NCBI GenBank assembly: GCA_013396915.1 | Contig: VWZL01001350.1 | Location: 62,001-126,000 of the forward strand | Length of the DNA: 64,000 nt | DNA from: Stercorarius parasiticus | Taxonomy: Eukaryota; Chordata; Aves; Charadriiformes; Stercorariidae | Reading direction: 5' to 3' | Made by a program: the position numbers and the translations under genes | Part shown: piece by piece, positions 12,285-23,767 of the stretch | How positions within the stretch are numbered: the stretch's first letter is position 1 | Layout: every line of letters starts with the position of its first letter | The notes under the pieces: generated by a model | What the model saw: only the letters and a program-made list of their open reading frames with translations | The model's database searches: none | Told to the model about the DNA's origin: nothing

Positions 12285-13148
12285 CTAGCAGAGTAATAAT
12301 GCCTCATCGTCACTAGTTTCATTTTTCACTGTTGCTTCTAAGCAAGTGTCGGGTATCTGGGCAGTGTGTACGATGCCACAGCTCTCACAGGGGCCATCTC
12401 GACTGCATGACCTTACACCGTGATGTGTTGCACTGTAAGGCTGTCTAAGCCCTGGTCCTTGATCTGAGCTGAGATCAAGTAGAGGTCTTGAACAGTCATT
12501 CATGTCAAAGTCTGATGCTACATCAGAGACTGGAATTAACATTTCAACATCATCATCCTCTTCTCTTCCACTTACCCCATTATCAAGCTGTCTCAAAGGA
12601 CTTTGGTTCTGATTCACTGAGCTTGATCTCCCTAAAGTAAAGCGCACCCAGCGTAAGCCTTGAGTCATACGACTTAGCGCGCTACTGAGCTGGTGACGTG
12701 CGGGACTTGTGCTTGGGGGCTCTACACTTGTCACTTCTCTTCCACTCTCCGTGTTACCGCTACTGCTGCTCTGAGCAGAGGAACTCCCACACGCTCCGAC
12801 TGTTGCTTCTATCGCTGTTGCAGGAGGGACCTTCTGAGGCAAGGTGGCAGCAACACCACCAACTGCTCCTGTTGTGTCTCTTCTTTCGTTTTCTGTGTCT
12901 GTATCATCAGATTCAACTGAAAAGAGACTTCTGTGACTATTATTTCTTTCAGCTTCTCTACTAGTACTTTGGCTGGCAACATCATCTCCATCCCCTGAGA
13001 CCAATGCCAATGATCCAGAATGACGTGACCTTGCAAAATTAAAAATTCGATTCCAAATGTTACTTGATCTGCCAGCAATAGGAAGTCTGATTGAGGTAAA
13101 TCCAAGCTGAGATCGTACTGCCAGTCTCAGGTTTTCCAGAACTGAAGC
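12285..13148 (-). CDS. LRP12: LRP12 coding exon 7 (residues 571-857, stop TAG)
   Basis: This exon encodes most of the cytoplasmic tail. The acceptor is TCATTTAG|GCTTCAG (13149/13148), phase 0, and the stop TAG is at 12287-12285. The start of the exon (ASVLENLRLAVRSQLG) and the end (NETSDDEALLLC) match the vertebrate LRP12 tail as I know it. The middle is Ser/Thr- and acidic-rich and probably disordered, with a conserved patch around SLFSVESDDTDTENE. The last residues hold an acidic dileucine signal (DEALLL), a typical adaptor-binding sorting motif. No frameshift or internal stop is present. Confidence 0.96.
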   Translation of the reverse strand, partial: ASVLENLRLAVRSQLGFTSIRLPIAGRSSNIWNRIFNFARSRHSGSLALVSGDGDDVASQSTSREAERNNSHRSLFSVESDDTDTENERRDTTGAVGGVAATLPQKVPPATAIEATVGACGSSSAQSSSSGNTESGREVTSVEPPSTSPARHQLSSALSRMTQGLRWVRFTLGRSSSVNQNQSPLRQLDNGVSGREEDDDVEMLIPVSDVASDFDMNDCSRPLLDLSSDQGPGLRQPYSATHHGVRSCSRDGPCESCGIVHTAQIPDTCLEATVKNETSDDEALLLC

Positions 13149-16100
13149 CTAAATGAGAAGACAAGCAACAATCAAGCATTAACAGTACGTTGGCACTGTT
13201 CTAACAAAAGAAGAACAACTATTATGCAAAACAGCATATAAACACAAAGTTAAATGTGGAGTCTTAAATAATAAAAGAGATGTTGTGTGTTTAATATTAA
13301 GGATCTGGTGTACGTAGCAATAAGCTATTTTAAAAACAAAGCAGGCATGAAGAAGTTTAGATTCTCTTGAGGAAAAAACATTATGAAGAGGGAAATTAAG
13401 TGGAAAAATGTATGGAAGCAAGAGGGGAATAAAAGAGCAATGAAGTATACAAGATTTGTTTCTGCCAAAATCAAGGTCCTCTGAATAAAGGCAAAGTGAA
13501 TATAACCTGGATACGGAACACTGATTACAGAAAAGTATGTCCACAGACCCGGTGCAGAACCAGTACAGCAGGTATGCAAGATCTGTTACATAAAATCCTA
13601 TCTAGAAAATAAAGTAGTCACTGTGGACTTTAGAGTACAATACATAGAAACATGCCTCAAAAAGTTTAGGATTTAAAAATGAAATCTTCCAGAAAGATTT
13701 AAGAGGTGACCTTTTCTTATCCACTACCATGGGGCTGCCTAGAATAGAGACTAAATTAAATATCCTCTCTAGCAGAGGCTTGTAGTTTGATTTTTTTCCC
13801 CATTCTGGAATAATCAGTTAATTCCAGTTTCAAAATGCTTTAATGCTTCTGTTTAATTAAAATTATCTTATGTGTTCTAAACCATACATTTCCCAAATTC
13901 GGTATACATTTTCTAGCCATTCCGCTATAGAAAAACACATGCTTGCATTTTTTCTGCTTAAGATCTTGTGTAACTTCTAAATTGTACAGTAACACAAACG
14001 CATTAACACTTTTGACTTGGGGCTCCCTTCCTCAAGCTTACAGAAAACAGTGCCTCTGTTAAGTAGCTCAATTCTCAAATACAAGGGTAGAAGATCTGCC
14101 AGATGCCCATGATTCTGAAAATATTCACAGATGTGTTTGATTACAGGATAAAGTCCATATTTGCATCTTTTAATGAAGATTATGGCAAAAATACAGAATA
14201 TTCTTCAGAACAGCCTTTCCCCCCCTATTAAACACTTAACATATATGCATATATTTCACTTTGTTTACCAACACTGAACTTCAGTGTTCTCATGCTGTCA
14301 TCTTCAGCTCCCTTCCAGAATCCTTCCGATGCCACAGGGCATACACAGCACAGTATCCAAGTAATACTTCATGACAACCTACCTCTTCCCTTCCAATAGT
14401 TCATAGAATGATATTTGAATTCAAGCATATAAAAACACACGTTCAGTAGCCTTACTTTCAAAAGCTACTGGAGAGAACACTACCCACCCTTAAAAATCAG
14501 CTCTGAAGGCACAGATCAATTTTAGGCAGAAAGCATTACCTACAAACCAGAACAACCGAGATTCCTCTAGCTTGACACTACTAACTTCTAGGAAATCTCG
14601 AATAGGTATCTTCAGTCCTATGCAGATTTGCAATCTTAAGATGCATATATTGCTCAAAATAAAGCAAGCTGAACACATCCTGATTTAATACCGACTGCCT
14701 TTCCCCAACACTTAACCATATTAAAAAATTAATTTGAGCTTTATAATTTATAGAATACAATTTACCAATTTACATTGCCTCTTAAGCTTTTAGCCTTACT
14801 AATGTTCTCTCCTCTGGAAAACATTTTTTTAAACAACACAACTTGATTCGTTAAATAAGAGTAAAATTTTTTATCATGGAAGCATCGATGCTATAGAACT
14901 TGTTCATTATTTTTGAAGGTGATGGCCTGCTCCCTACTATTCCTTATTTTTATGCTAGTTAAGTTCCCAGAATACATACTTAAGTTTTCAAGTCTTATCA
15001 GAAACAGTGGTCTTCACAATGGGAATTTACTAACTCTTTCATTGTTCAAAACCATTGTACATGCATCTGTATTTTTATGGAGTATGAAATGATGGTTACA
15101 TAGAATGACTACGACAACTACATTTCGTTGTATGCACTATGAAAGATCGCCACTTTCAGTAAGTCTTTCAAATTCCACCATATTTTAGTTCTGAAAAATT
15201 AAAATACATCCAAAGAACAGTGGTCAATTCAATTTAAGTCAAGCTTAAGATAAAAGAAAATTTCAGTAATTGCCCACCTTTTCAAAAGCTCCAGTACTAA
15301 TCTCCAAGTGCAGTTACTACGTGTCTGCATCTTCTAAAATTGTCCTCTCTAACAGGAGATTTCATTTTAGTAAACCTCGAGATCTTTAGGCTACCTTTGT
15401 GGGGTTTCATGATGAAAAATGGGTCTGAGCAAGCTAAGTTTGTCTGAAAATTGTAATGGTTCCTAAACGCCTTCAATGTGCACCAAATTGAAGTGTCCCA
15501 TAAGGGGTATGGACGTGCAGGAAGCATTGGTTTGTTCCAAGTAACCTGTACCAGAGGACTTGCACATTTGGGCATGACAACGGCCCTGTCTTACCAGGCC
15601 TTCCAAAGGTAACGCTACCTCAAGAGGCAGGTAAGCACAGCTGCATCACAAACTAGTGAAGCTTAATTTTGGAAAAGATGACAGCAAACCAAATTTGTAA
15701 AAGTAGAGTTGTTTGTAAAAAGAAACATACTGATCTTTATTTTAACCACGATAACCCATCCATTAAGAATGAGGGATTCTACAGTGTTCATTAATAAGCT
15801 CATTAAGTTTTAGCACTAATTTAGCTACCGAAAAATCTTCACAATGTCATCTTTCTGATAAGTTTTCAAAGTCTCTCGTGCAAATTGCAACTTATTTTCC
15901 TCTTTTCCTTTGCAAGATCCTTTGTCACAGATCACAGCTGCTGCTCATGAACGTACGTGCACGAAAGAATAAGTGAAATTTACGTCAGAGTAAGTGTAAT
16001 GAAATCAGTACCATTCAAATTATAAAAAAACAAAACAAAACAATTCCCCTTCTCATGGGCTTGTATTTTTCTTACATGCTCAGCAATACTAACAGTAAAC

Positions 16101-16840
16101 TTTGCTGTATTAACTGCAACACATAATACAGGTTAATGCCAACTTTAATAGAGCACCACAGCAGGGAGTTCTCGACTAAGACTTTTCTTCTATTTCACAA
16201 AAGAGCATTATAACTGAAAGCCAATTCCTTTTTAAATGAAAAAGTTGTTTTGATAGAAATTCATTCATAAACCCAATAAAAATTCTGCTAATGATCCATT
16301 TGAGAATCAAGATGGGTAGACACTATCAACTCCCATTTACCAGCTTATACTTTGTTACTCATTCCTGTTAATTTTATCTGCTATTACAGCCTTGCCTTTG
16401 TCATCATCTTTTCTATGCAGAGTGAACATGATCATACCTAAAGACATATGCACAGTGGATATGAGCTACCATTTTGCATTAGAAGTCTCAGTTCCTCTTT
16501 CCCAAATGTCAAAGTGTTATCTTGCAATCTTAACTTACACACCACCACCAATACAGAACACACAACTAGATCTACCAATCTATTACTTTTCATGCAAGAG
16601 GGATGCTACAGTGTGCATTACTGGCATTCATTAACAAGAAAAAAAAGCCTGCAAAGAAAACTGTGTGGTGCTACCATATCATGATTTTATGCAATAGCTA
16701 ATCCTTACTATAATAGTATTGGCCTGAAAAGAAGAAAAAGGAAATGCTATAAAACAAAACCAATGCAGATGAAAGTTAAATTATCTTTATTCCATTCTCC
16801 TTAAATTTTAAGTGGTCTGCCTGCTATTTTGGAATCTTAC
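13149..16840 (-). other. LRP12: LRP12 intron 6
   Basis: 3692 nt of AT-rich sequence bounded by GTAAGA and TTTAG. I saw no exon, RNA gene or recognisable repeat in it; the open frames at 13179-13579, 14490-14678 and 15297-15575 have no family signal. Confidence 0.8.
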
Positions 16841-16973
16841 CTGATTTGGTGAACAAACAGGAAAATCTTCAACTGGTGGAATTAAACCCTGGGCAATTAA
16901 CTGTCCATAAGATGGAGGAGCTTCTCTTCTTAACAGTTCAGCCTCAACCCTTGACAAATGAGTTTCAAATGAT
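16841..16973 (-). CDS. LRP12: LRP12 coding exon 6 (residues 526-570)
   Basis: 133 nt encoding the membrane-proximal tail. The acceptor TTTGAAAG|ATCATTT completes Arg526, and the donor is AATCAG|GTAAGA in phase 0. It contains PPSY at residues 545-548, a PPxY motif of the kind bound by WW domains such as those of NEDD4-family ubiquitin ligases. The segment from SFET to CSPNQ follows the known vertebrate LRP12 sequence with one visible change (His531 where I recall Gln in human). Confidence 0.95.
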
Positions 16974-17589
16974 CTTTCAAAGAGAAAAGAAATTTCACAA
17001 TACATAAGACTGTGATGTATATAGTTAAGAGTAAAACTACATCAGACTATTATAATAATAAATTTCTGCAGATGAAGTTTTATTAATTGAATTGACAAAG
17101 AATATACGGTAAGTCCTTGCAGTCATTTCCAATGGGTCTGTCCAGCTGAGACAAGAAAACCAACTCAACAATAAATTCCTAAAAACAAAGAAGAATGGGC
17201 TTATAAAAGGCACTACGAGAGATGCTCATATTACTTCACAAAAACTGAAGAACACGTAATCCTACTATGACATAGTCTACAATAGAAGAAACATGCTGTT
17301 AAATACACAATTGAGATATTTAATCGCAGAAATGCAGCTTTTCCACACTTTCTTTTCAGTAACAACATCTGAAAGCTTAACTGTCAATAGTTAAGTGATC
17401 AGAATACTTCTATCCCCTTTTAACTAACCTCTTTTTACTGTCATAGAAGGGACAATGCCTTTAGAAATCACATGCCACAATAACTGTGGCCTCAGTAAAA
17501 TACATCAATACAAATTTTTCACATATAACAATAAGAGATACAACACTATTTTAAAAACTTAAGTTCTCGAGGCAATCTGTTCTACTCAC
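16974..17589 (-). other. LRP12: LRP12 intron 5
   Basis: 616 nt, the shortest intron, bounded by GTGAGT and GAAAG. Nothing else recognised in it. Confidence 0.85.
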
Positions 17590-18691
17590 CTTCGCTCAAA
17601 CATCCTGAGTGAGTACAATTTACAAGTACATCCCAGTGCAATGACAAGCAGCAATCCACAAATAAGACTCCCAATGACAGCTGCAGTTATAACTCTAGTG
17701 GGCACAATGACTGGACAGTTCTCTTCATCACTGCCATCACCACAGTCATCTTGAGAATCACAAACCCAGCTCTCAAACACACAGCGGTTATTTTTACAAT
17801 GAAAATTTCCTGGCTGACAGAAGAAACAATTTTTTTCATCTGAACCATTAGGGCAATGATTCTGGTAGTTGCAGCGATCTGAACGAGGGTAGCAAACACC
17901 ATTTCGAGAGCATGGAAACTCATCTCTTTGACACATGGTGCAGTTGGTTTCATCCCTTCCATTTGGGCAGTGCCAGTAGCCATCGCAGCGTTGCTGCTCT
18001 GTGTAGCAACCCCAATTTCCACCGCATGGAATTTCCCATGGCAAACAGAAGCCATCTACTTGATAGGTGGCATTGAATCCTCTTGCAGCATTCACTTTGT
18101 CAGCACAAAAATGCACTCTTATCTGTCCTGAGGATGAAACAACTGTGAGGGGAGCATGAGAGTCAAATGCTGTCAGCACGCGCAACAGCCTCCGTGGATT
18201 CTCCTCTAATCCATCGTATATTTTGACATAGTCTCCATAACCTGTACCATCAAGTTTAAAATCAGTGAATCGCAAAATTACTTTGCGATGGTCACCAGTG
18301 TCTATCAGCCAGGTGCAGTTGCTTCCAGGTGGATAGAAGTCAGGATAGTTGGGAGAACTGAAAGTACCATAAAAGTATTTTAACCACTGCCCACACGTTG
18401 GCACATCACAGTCTATTTCGTCTCCTAGGTCAAGACAATCAATGTTACCATCACATTTTAAAGACTCTGGAAGGCAAGTGTAAAGCTTGGTGAAGCGAGA
18501 AAGACACTGGAACTGATTGTAAGCACAAGTTTGAAAGGAAGAAGCTGCCAGAGGGCTAGCTTTGGCACAGATTTCTTCATCCGAGTTGTCTCCGCATTCA
18601 TCCATATTATTACATTTCCAACTTTCTGGAATACACTTCCCATTAGCGCAATGAAACTGGTCACAATCACAATTTGGTTCATCAGATTTCC
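17590..18691 (-). CDS. LRP12: LRP12 coding exon 5 (residues 159-526): five LDLa, CUB2, transmembrane helix
   Basis: The 1102-nt main exon. In order: LDLa1 (Cys 168, 173, 178, 185, 191, 200, with DNSDEE), LDLa2 (214-253, GDE in place of SDE), CUB2 (258-371), LDLa3 (374-409), LDLa4 (412-447), LDLa5 (450-484, DGSDEENC), and a hydrophobic helix at about 492-514 followed by a Cys/Lys juxtamembrane segment. The LDLa modules bind calcium through their acidic residues and would form the ligand-binding face. N-glycosylation sequons fall at Asn283, 365, 408 and 440. The acceptor is CTTTCAG|GGAAATC, and the donor is CGAAG|GTGAGT, phase 2. The frame would stay open a few bases into intron 5, but the donor and the next exon's phase define the end. 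Confidence 0.97.
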
Positions 18692-19890
18692 CTGAAAGAA
18701 AAAAAATAAATTATAAAAATATTATCTTTTTAGAATTCAGCACTTCACGGTTTGTGTCACATATTTATTTGTTGCATCAGGTAGTTCAGAATCGCAGAAC
18801 TACTATTTAAATTCTCTGTAAGTCATCACAACTTCCATTAAGTTTCAAGATAAAACATTTTTTTCAAGTCAAAATTCTGTCAGCATGAGCCTCATCCGTA
18901 GCTGCTTTCCATCAAATAACTTTAACCCAAGCAAGAAAACAATGCTCATTTATAATGATTAAAAAGTCTGGCTTCTAAGGTGCTAAAAATAAATCAGAAA
19001 AGTACTGTTTCTCTCCTCTATCTCTCAAAATACAGAAACATTTTGTCCGGCAGTACCAGTTACATCCTCAAATTCTTTCTTGTAAAGGCAGTCAGATCTC
19101 CCTCCTGTTTCTGTAGATTCCTACTTTGTACCAAAGGATCTACGGCAAGAGAGAAGCTGACAGTTGAAGATTACCTATTACCACCAACTGAACAGAGAAA
19201 CCTCTTCTGCTCACCTCTTCACACTGTTTGCTCCTGCCTCTCCTCCAGCAACTAGGAGTAGAGTACAGCAAATGCAGAAACACATACTTAAAACATACAA
19301 AACCATACAAATTATCCTTTAAAAGTTAAGAATCCAAGTAGTGCTCCAGAAACCACAGAAGTGTGGGGTTCTTTGGTTGAGTGGTTTGTTGGGTTTTTTT
19401 ATTTTTTTTAATTCTGAAAAAAGAGTCAAGAGACACCTTTATCTAAGAAAATATGGTCTACTGGCTACCACCACACTTGTAACATCAAGAATATTTTTTT
19501 CAGGGATTCATTTATTAAAGCTACAACCATTTTAAACACTGAAACATACCTGGGAAGCAAGCTAATTCAGCTCTGCAATGATTTGGCTGAGTCAAGTACT
19601 GCTGTACCGTTTGAAATCACTGCAACTTCTAAAAATCACAGTAGAGACTGTAAAATCGGCTATAAAACAAACCACCGTAGTCAATCCTCAAAAAAAAAAT
19701 TTCAAAAAAAATCTGCAATGCAGATGGTCCTACACAGGAGTAATTTGGGAACTAAATTAGACAAATATATACTAAATCTAAACAACACTATACTTAGGGT
19801 TTTAAAAAAGAAAAAGGAAAGACAGCATGAGGAACTTACTGAAATGCAGACTTCCCAGGAGAAGCAGGTTCTACCTTCCTTTACATCAGA

Positions 19891-20080
19891 ACAATTCAGA
19901 TTGGAAGGGATCTCTGGAGGTCACCTAATCAGATCATCTGCTCAAAGCAAACCTAACTGAAGTTGGGTTGTTCAGGGCCTTGTCCAATCAAGTATTTTCA
20001 AAGTTCCAGTGCTTAACCACACACAGTGATAAAAGTCCTCATATCTAGCCTGAACTTCCCTTGCTGCAACTAATCTGCTG
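19891..20080 (-). mobile_element. Diverged CR1 LINE 3'-end fragment
   Basis: It resembles the reverse complement of an avian CR1 3' end: a TTGGAAGGGATCTCTGGAGG core, then CTGCTCAAAGC, TTCAGGGCCTTGTCC and further CR1-like blocks up to CTTCCCTTGCTGCAAC, with internal deletions. The many differences from the usual consensus suggest an old insertion. The right end is approximate. Confidence 0.75.
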
Positions 20081-20422
20081 TGATAGGTCAAGTCATATCA
20101 CACCTCTGTTCTCCTTTTTGCTATTTTAGTATCTTAAAGACATTAAAAAGAAATACTCAACATTGAACTAAATTTTTTTTTTTGTTAAGGTGCACCATCA
20201 GCATTTTAAAAGTTTCACAAATGCTAAGGTTTTTAAAAAATGAATGCAGGAAAAAGTGAAACCAACAAGAGTGATAAATGTTATAAGCACTGCTGAAGAG
20301 TGTTTAAGTCAATAACTTTGCTGACAGAGAGTGAAAGGAGAGCAAAATGTATGTGCTGCCAGTGATTAAGTTCTAGAAAGTGTTTACGTCATTAAGGAAA
20401 AAAACCAAAGAATGTATTTTTA

Positions 20423-20441
20423 CATATATATATATATATAA
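20423..20441. repeat. (AT)n microsatellite
   Basis: About nine AT units in LRP12 intron 4, followed by an A run and a short CA-type run. Confidence 0.85.
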
Positions 20442-21796
20442 AAAAAATACACTCACACACATAATTCATAATATTAGCATGGCAAATACTTAGTATGAAC
20501 CTTGGCATCGGATTTGAAATGTGCAAAAGTAAACTGATAGACTTTTTCTGTCTGCCTGAATTGAATTACTGTGCCCCATAGGCTGTGGGCAATATAGTAG
20601 AATATGAATAAGAAGAATCATTGAACTTGCTCAAATACTGATCATACTCTAGCTCAAAACTTCTACCTTGCAGAACTCAGAAAAAGGTTGAGTAGAAAGC
20701 TATAACATAGGACTGTAAATTTCAACCAAAGCTCTTCCTTCTGCAGGCTTTTAAACGTCCCAGAAAAGAGCTGCCTACTTGATCCTGATTTAGCAGTTTT
20801 AACTACCAATCCTGAAGTCATTATATCAGGAAATTTTACGTATGAATCAAAAATTAGAGTCGTAAAATAATAAGAGATGTATGAAATAAGACTATCCTTG
20901 GAAGCTGTACCACAAAAGACTTCAGGATAGCATAAAGTCAATCAGCAGAACCCTTGTGCAGTTGTAGCCAGAGGAAGAACTCAATCCTTTCATGCATTTA
21001 CAGTGAACATGAACTTCCACCCTTTTATTAACTCTGTTTTCCACTCTACATCACCATTAGTAAACTCCATCCCATTTTGATACCCATAATTAAAGAGGCT
21101 GATAAATTAAAAGGGGTGGGAGGAAGACAGAGGAAAGGTAAGTGACACAAAATTTACCTTCTAGTCAAGTACCCTTCCTAACTGTAATGCTTTTTGTTAT
21201 TGTTTTGTTTGATTAAAAGGAAATATGAGTATTTACCTGGAAGATATGATTTACTTTAAACAAGAATTAATTCAAACAATTCACATGGCCTATCTTCCAC
21301 ATCAGATTTTAAACATGAGGATCCCTAGTGGTCCCTTTTACATCTGTAATCTATATTGTTTCTATCATTCCAGCAGAAGTAGACCTAACCTGCATCCATG
21401 TAACTAAAGTATTACTGCTTGTTCCCCTTTTTCTAAGATCACATGCCACCTTTGAGAGTAGCCTTAATAACACTGAATTAGTCTGCTGAGGAGTTAAACT
21501 GAGCCTGGCTGCATGATGCTAATGAGAAGAAATCAAACAACACAATGGCACAGTTGAATGTATAGCAAAAATATTGTTAGTACTTCAGAAGTCTCCTTCT
21601 CACACTGGAAAGTAGAAACAATCAGATGATTATTAAAGTAGATCTGTCAACTCTTCTCCTATAGACAGGTCAGTTTACAACATTACAAGACTACTCTGCT
21701 CACTGAAACACTACACTTCCACCTCAAACGTGAATACTTCCTAAGTATCATATCAAGCATAGAGACCAAGTTCAAATCAAAGTTTCAGCAAGGTTC

Positions 21797-21880
21797 ATCA
21801 AAAAAACAAACCCAAACAAAAAAACCCCAAAACAATAAAGAAACAATCACCAAAAGAGTCAAAACCAAAACAAAACTGTT
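21797..21880. repeat. A/C-rich low-complexity tract
   Basis: A runs interspersed with C blocks in LRP12 intron 4; T/G-rich on the gene strand. Confidence 0.6.
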
Positions 21881-23564
21881 TTTCTTCAAAAGTACATTTA
21901 AAAACACTAATTTAAAGTCCTAAGTACTCTAAACTGAGTACCATTGCATGATGCTAACAAGCAGAAATCGCATAACAGTAAAAACTGCTTATTGCTGAAA
22001 ATGTTCCAGCTTCTTCCAAAAGGGGTTACATACTGAAATTGTTTCAAGAACAGAGGAAAAAGAGAGGAAAGGATTTTCAGAAAAACTCTGCTGAGGCCTG
22101 TGGCTTGCCTCCTCTGCCCATTCCACACCCTTACCCAAAATGTCCTTCCTTCCCAAAGGCCCCCAGGCAGGAACACTGCCTTCCCTCTGTGCCTCCGAGG
22201 AGAGGGAGATAAGCAGGGCAGAAGCCAATGCCTCACACAGGATAACAGTGTGCGCATGGGCCATTACCAGAAACAGTAGCAAATGATGACCGATTAGACT
22301 GTGGCTGGTTTTTTTTCCCCCCACTGTCATGCTTTTTGGTGAGACAGTAAGCAAAACCCAGGTAAAACATTGCCCTGAAAGCTGAGCCAGCATCAAGTGC
22401 AAGGCTGCATTACTTCTCCCAAGACCCACTAAGCTGCGAGGAGCTGAAGCGCAGGGGGAACTTTTTTGTAGGCTTGAAAACAGGCACTAGAAAGGGATAA
22501 GCCTGCCTGGAAGCTTCAGCTTTGTGAAGGACTGACAGGGTAGAGGAAACCATTAGGGAAAAAGAGTGCAGAACACAGAACAGGGACAAACAAGGCTTAG
22601 GCTAGAGATCAATGCTCATTTTACTGAATCTTGGTGGAATAGTTTTGAAGATGGGTAGCAGTGGATATGTGTAAGACAGCAGGAATTGTTTTATGGAGTA
22701 TGGATTGTTTTCTGGAGGAGGGGAGTTCAGGGTTAGTGCACAGATATTCGGAGCAGGTCAGAGCGCGGAGTACAGGCAGACACCAAGAAATAAAAGAACG
22801 CAAAACCACTGTGAAAACAAAGAGGAACGTAATTGAGTATTTTTGATGACCGGGACACAGAAAACCATGATCATGCTATTATATGAAATCTTAATATCGC
22901 TTAAGGCTAGAAAAAAGTGGAGTTAGTCTTTACCCATGGCTGTCCTCCTCTTCTCTCTTGGCAGCAGCTACTAGTGCAAGAATTACCCACAAACTGTCTA
23001 AAACTATTACTACTGGTAAATAGCTTATATTGCGTACTTGAATTATCCAAGAAAAATTTTGCATGTACAAACCCATGTCTATACTTGGCTAATTTATCAT
23101 GTTAATAAGTTTTTAAATTGTGGGTTTTTTAAAAAAAGAGTATACCTCCTGGAGATGGGAAAAAATGATGGAAATGTAAAATAAAATCCCACTCCTTCCT
23201 TCTCTTGCCCTATTTATGCTACTCAGAAGTCTACCCAACTATTTTAAGAGCTAATTTCACACTGATGAAAAAATATCAAATCTTAAGCTATATTAAAAAA
23301 ACCTCCCAAGTTGCCTAGCATTAATAGTAAACTTCCCTCCCCCCAATCATTCACTCTGCTTATTACTGTGAACACTAATTCGCACTTCGAATAGTCAAGT
23401 TGTACATAGGATCAAAATAATCTACACAATTTATACTATCAATAAGCCTTGAATCAACTACAGAAAACGCATATACTGTACCCTGCTACAACGAACTAGT
23501 TCTTGAAACAGAAAACAAAAAAAATGAAACTGCAAAACTGAACTAGGTATTATTTGAAACATAC

Positions 23565-23767
23565 CAGCAAAGTAGGCTAATCTGAAGCCTTTTCTGGAGA
23601 TGCTGTCATCTGAATGAAATCTGATCCAAACATGTTCCTGTGAAGAGATGTACGGTGAAGGAATGGAGGAGCCGCACGCTCTGTAGCCTTCAATATTCTT
23701 GTAGCTTCCAATCGTTAACCAATCCGAGCTGCATCGTCGTGATCCCTGAACATCAAAATCTTGAAAG
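23565..23767 (-). CDS. LRP12: LRP12 coding exon 4 (residues 91-159, second half of CUB1)
   Basis: 203 nt. The acceptor CTCCTAG|CTTTCAAG completes Ser91; the donor GCTG|GTATGT leaves phase 1, completed by exon 5 as Gly159. It encodes the C-terminal part of CUB1, with Cys103 and Cys122 and the conserved stretches FQDFDVQGSRRC, YRACGS and FHSDDSISRKGFRLAY. The fit with vertebrate LRP12 is close. A 70-nt T-rich tract precedes the acceptor. Confidence 0.96.

Larger units (their letters stand above)
18692..23564 (-). other. LRP12: LRP12 intron 4
   Basis: 4873 nt. It holds an old CR1 fragment (about 19891-20080), an (AT)n run at 20423-20441 and an A/C-rich tract at about 21797-21880. No further exon was recognised. 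Confidence 0.8.

Noticed and set aside
12693..12964. Plus-strand open frames opposite LRP12 exon 7
   Set aside because: They are antisense shadows of a verified coding exon.
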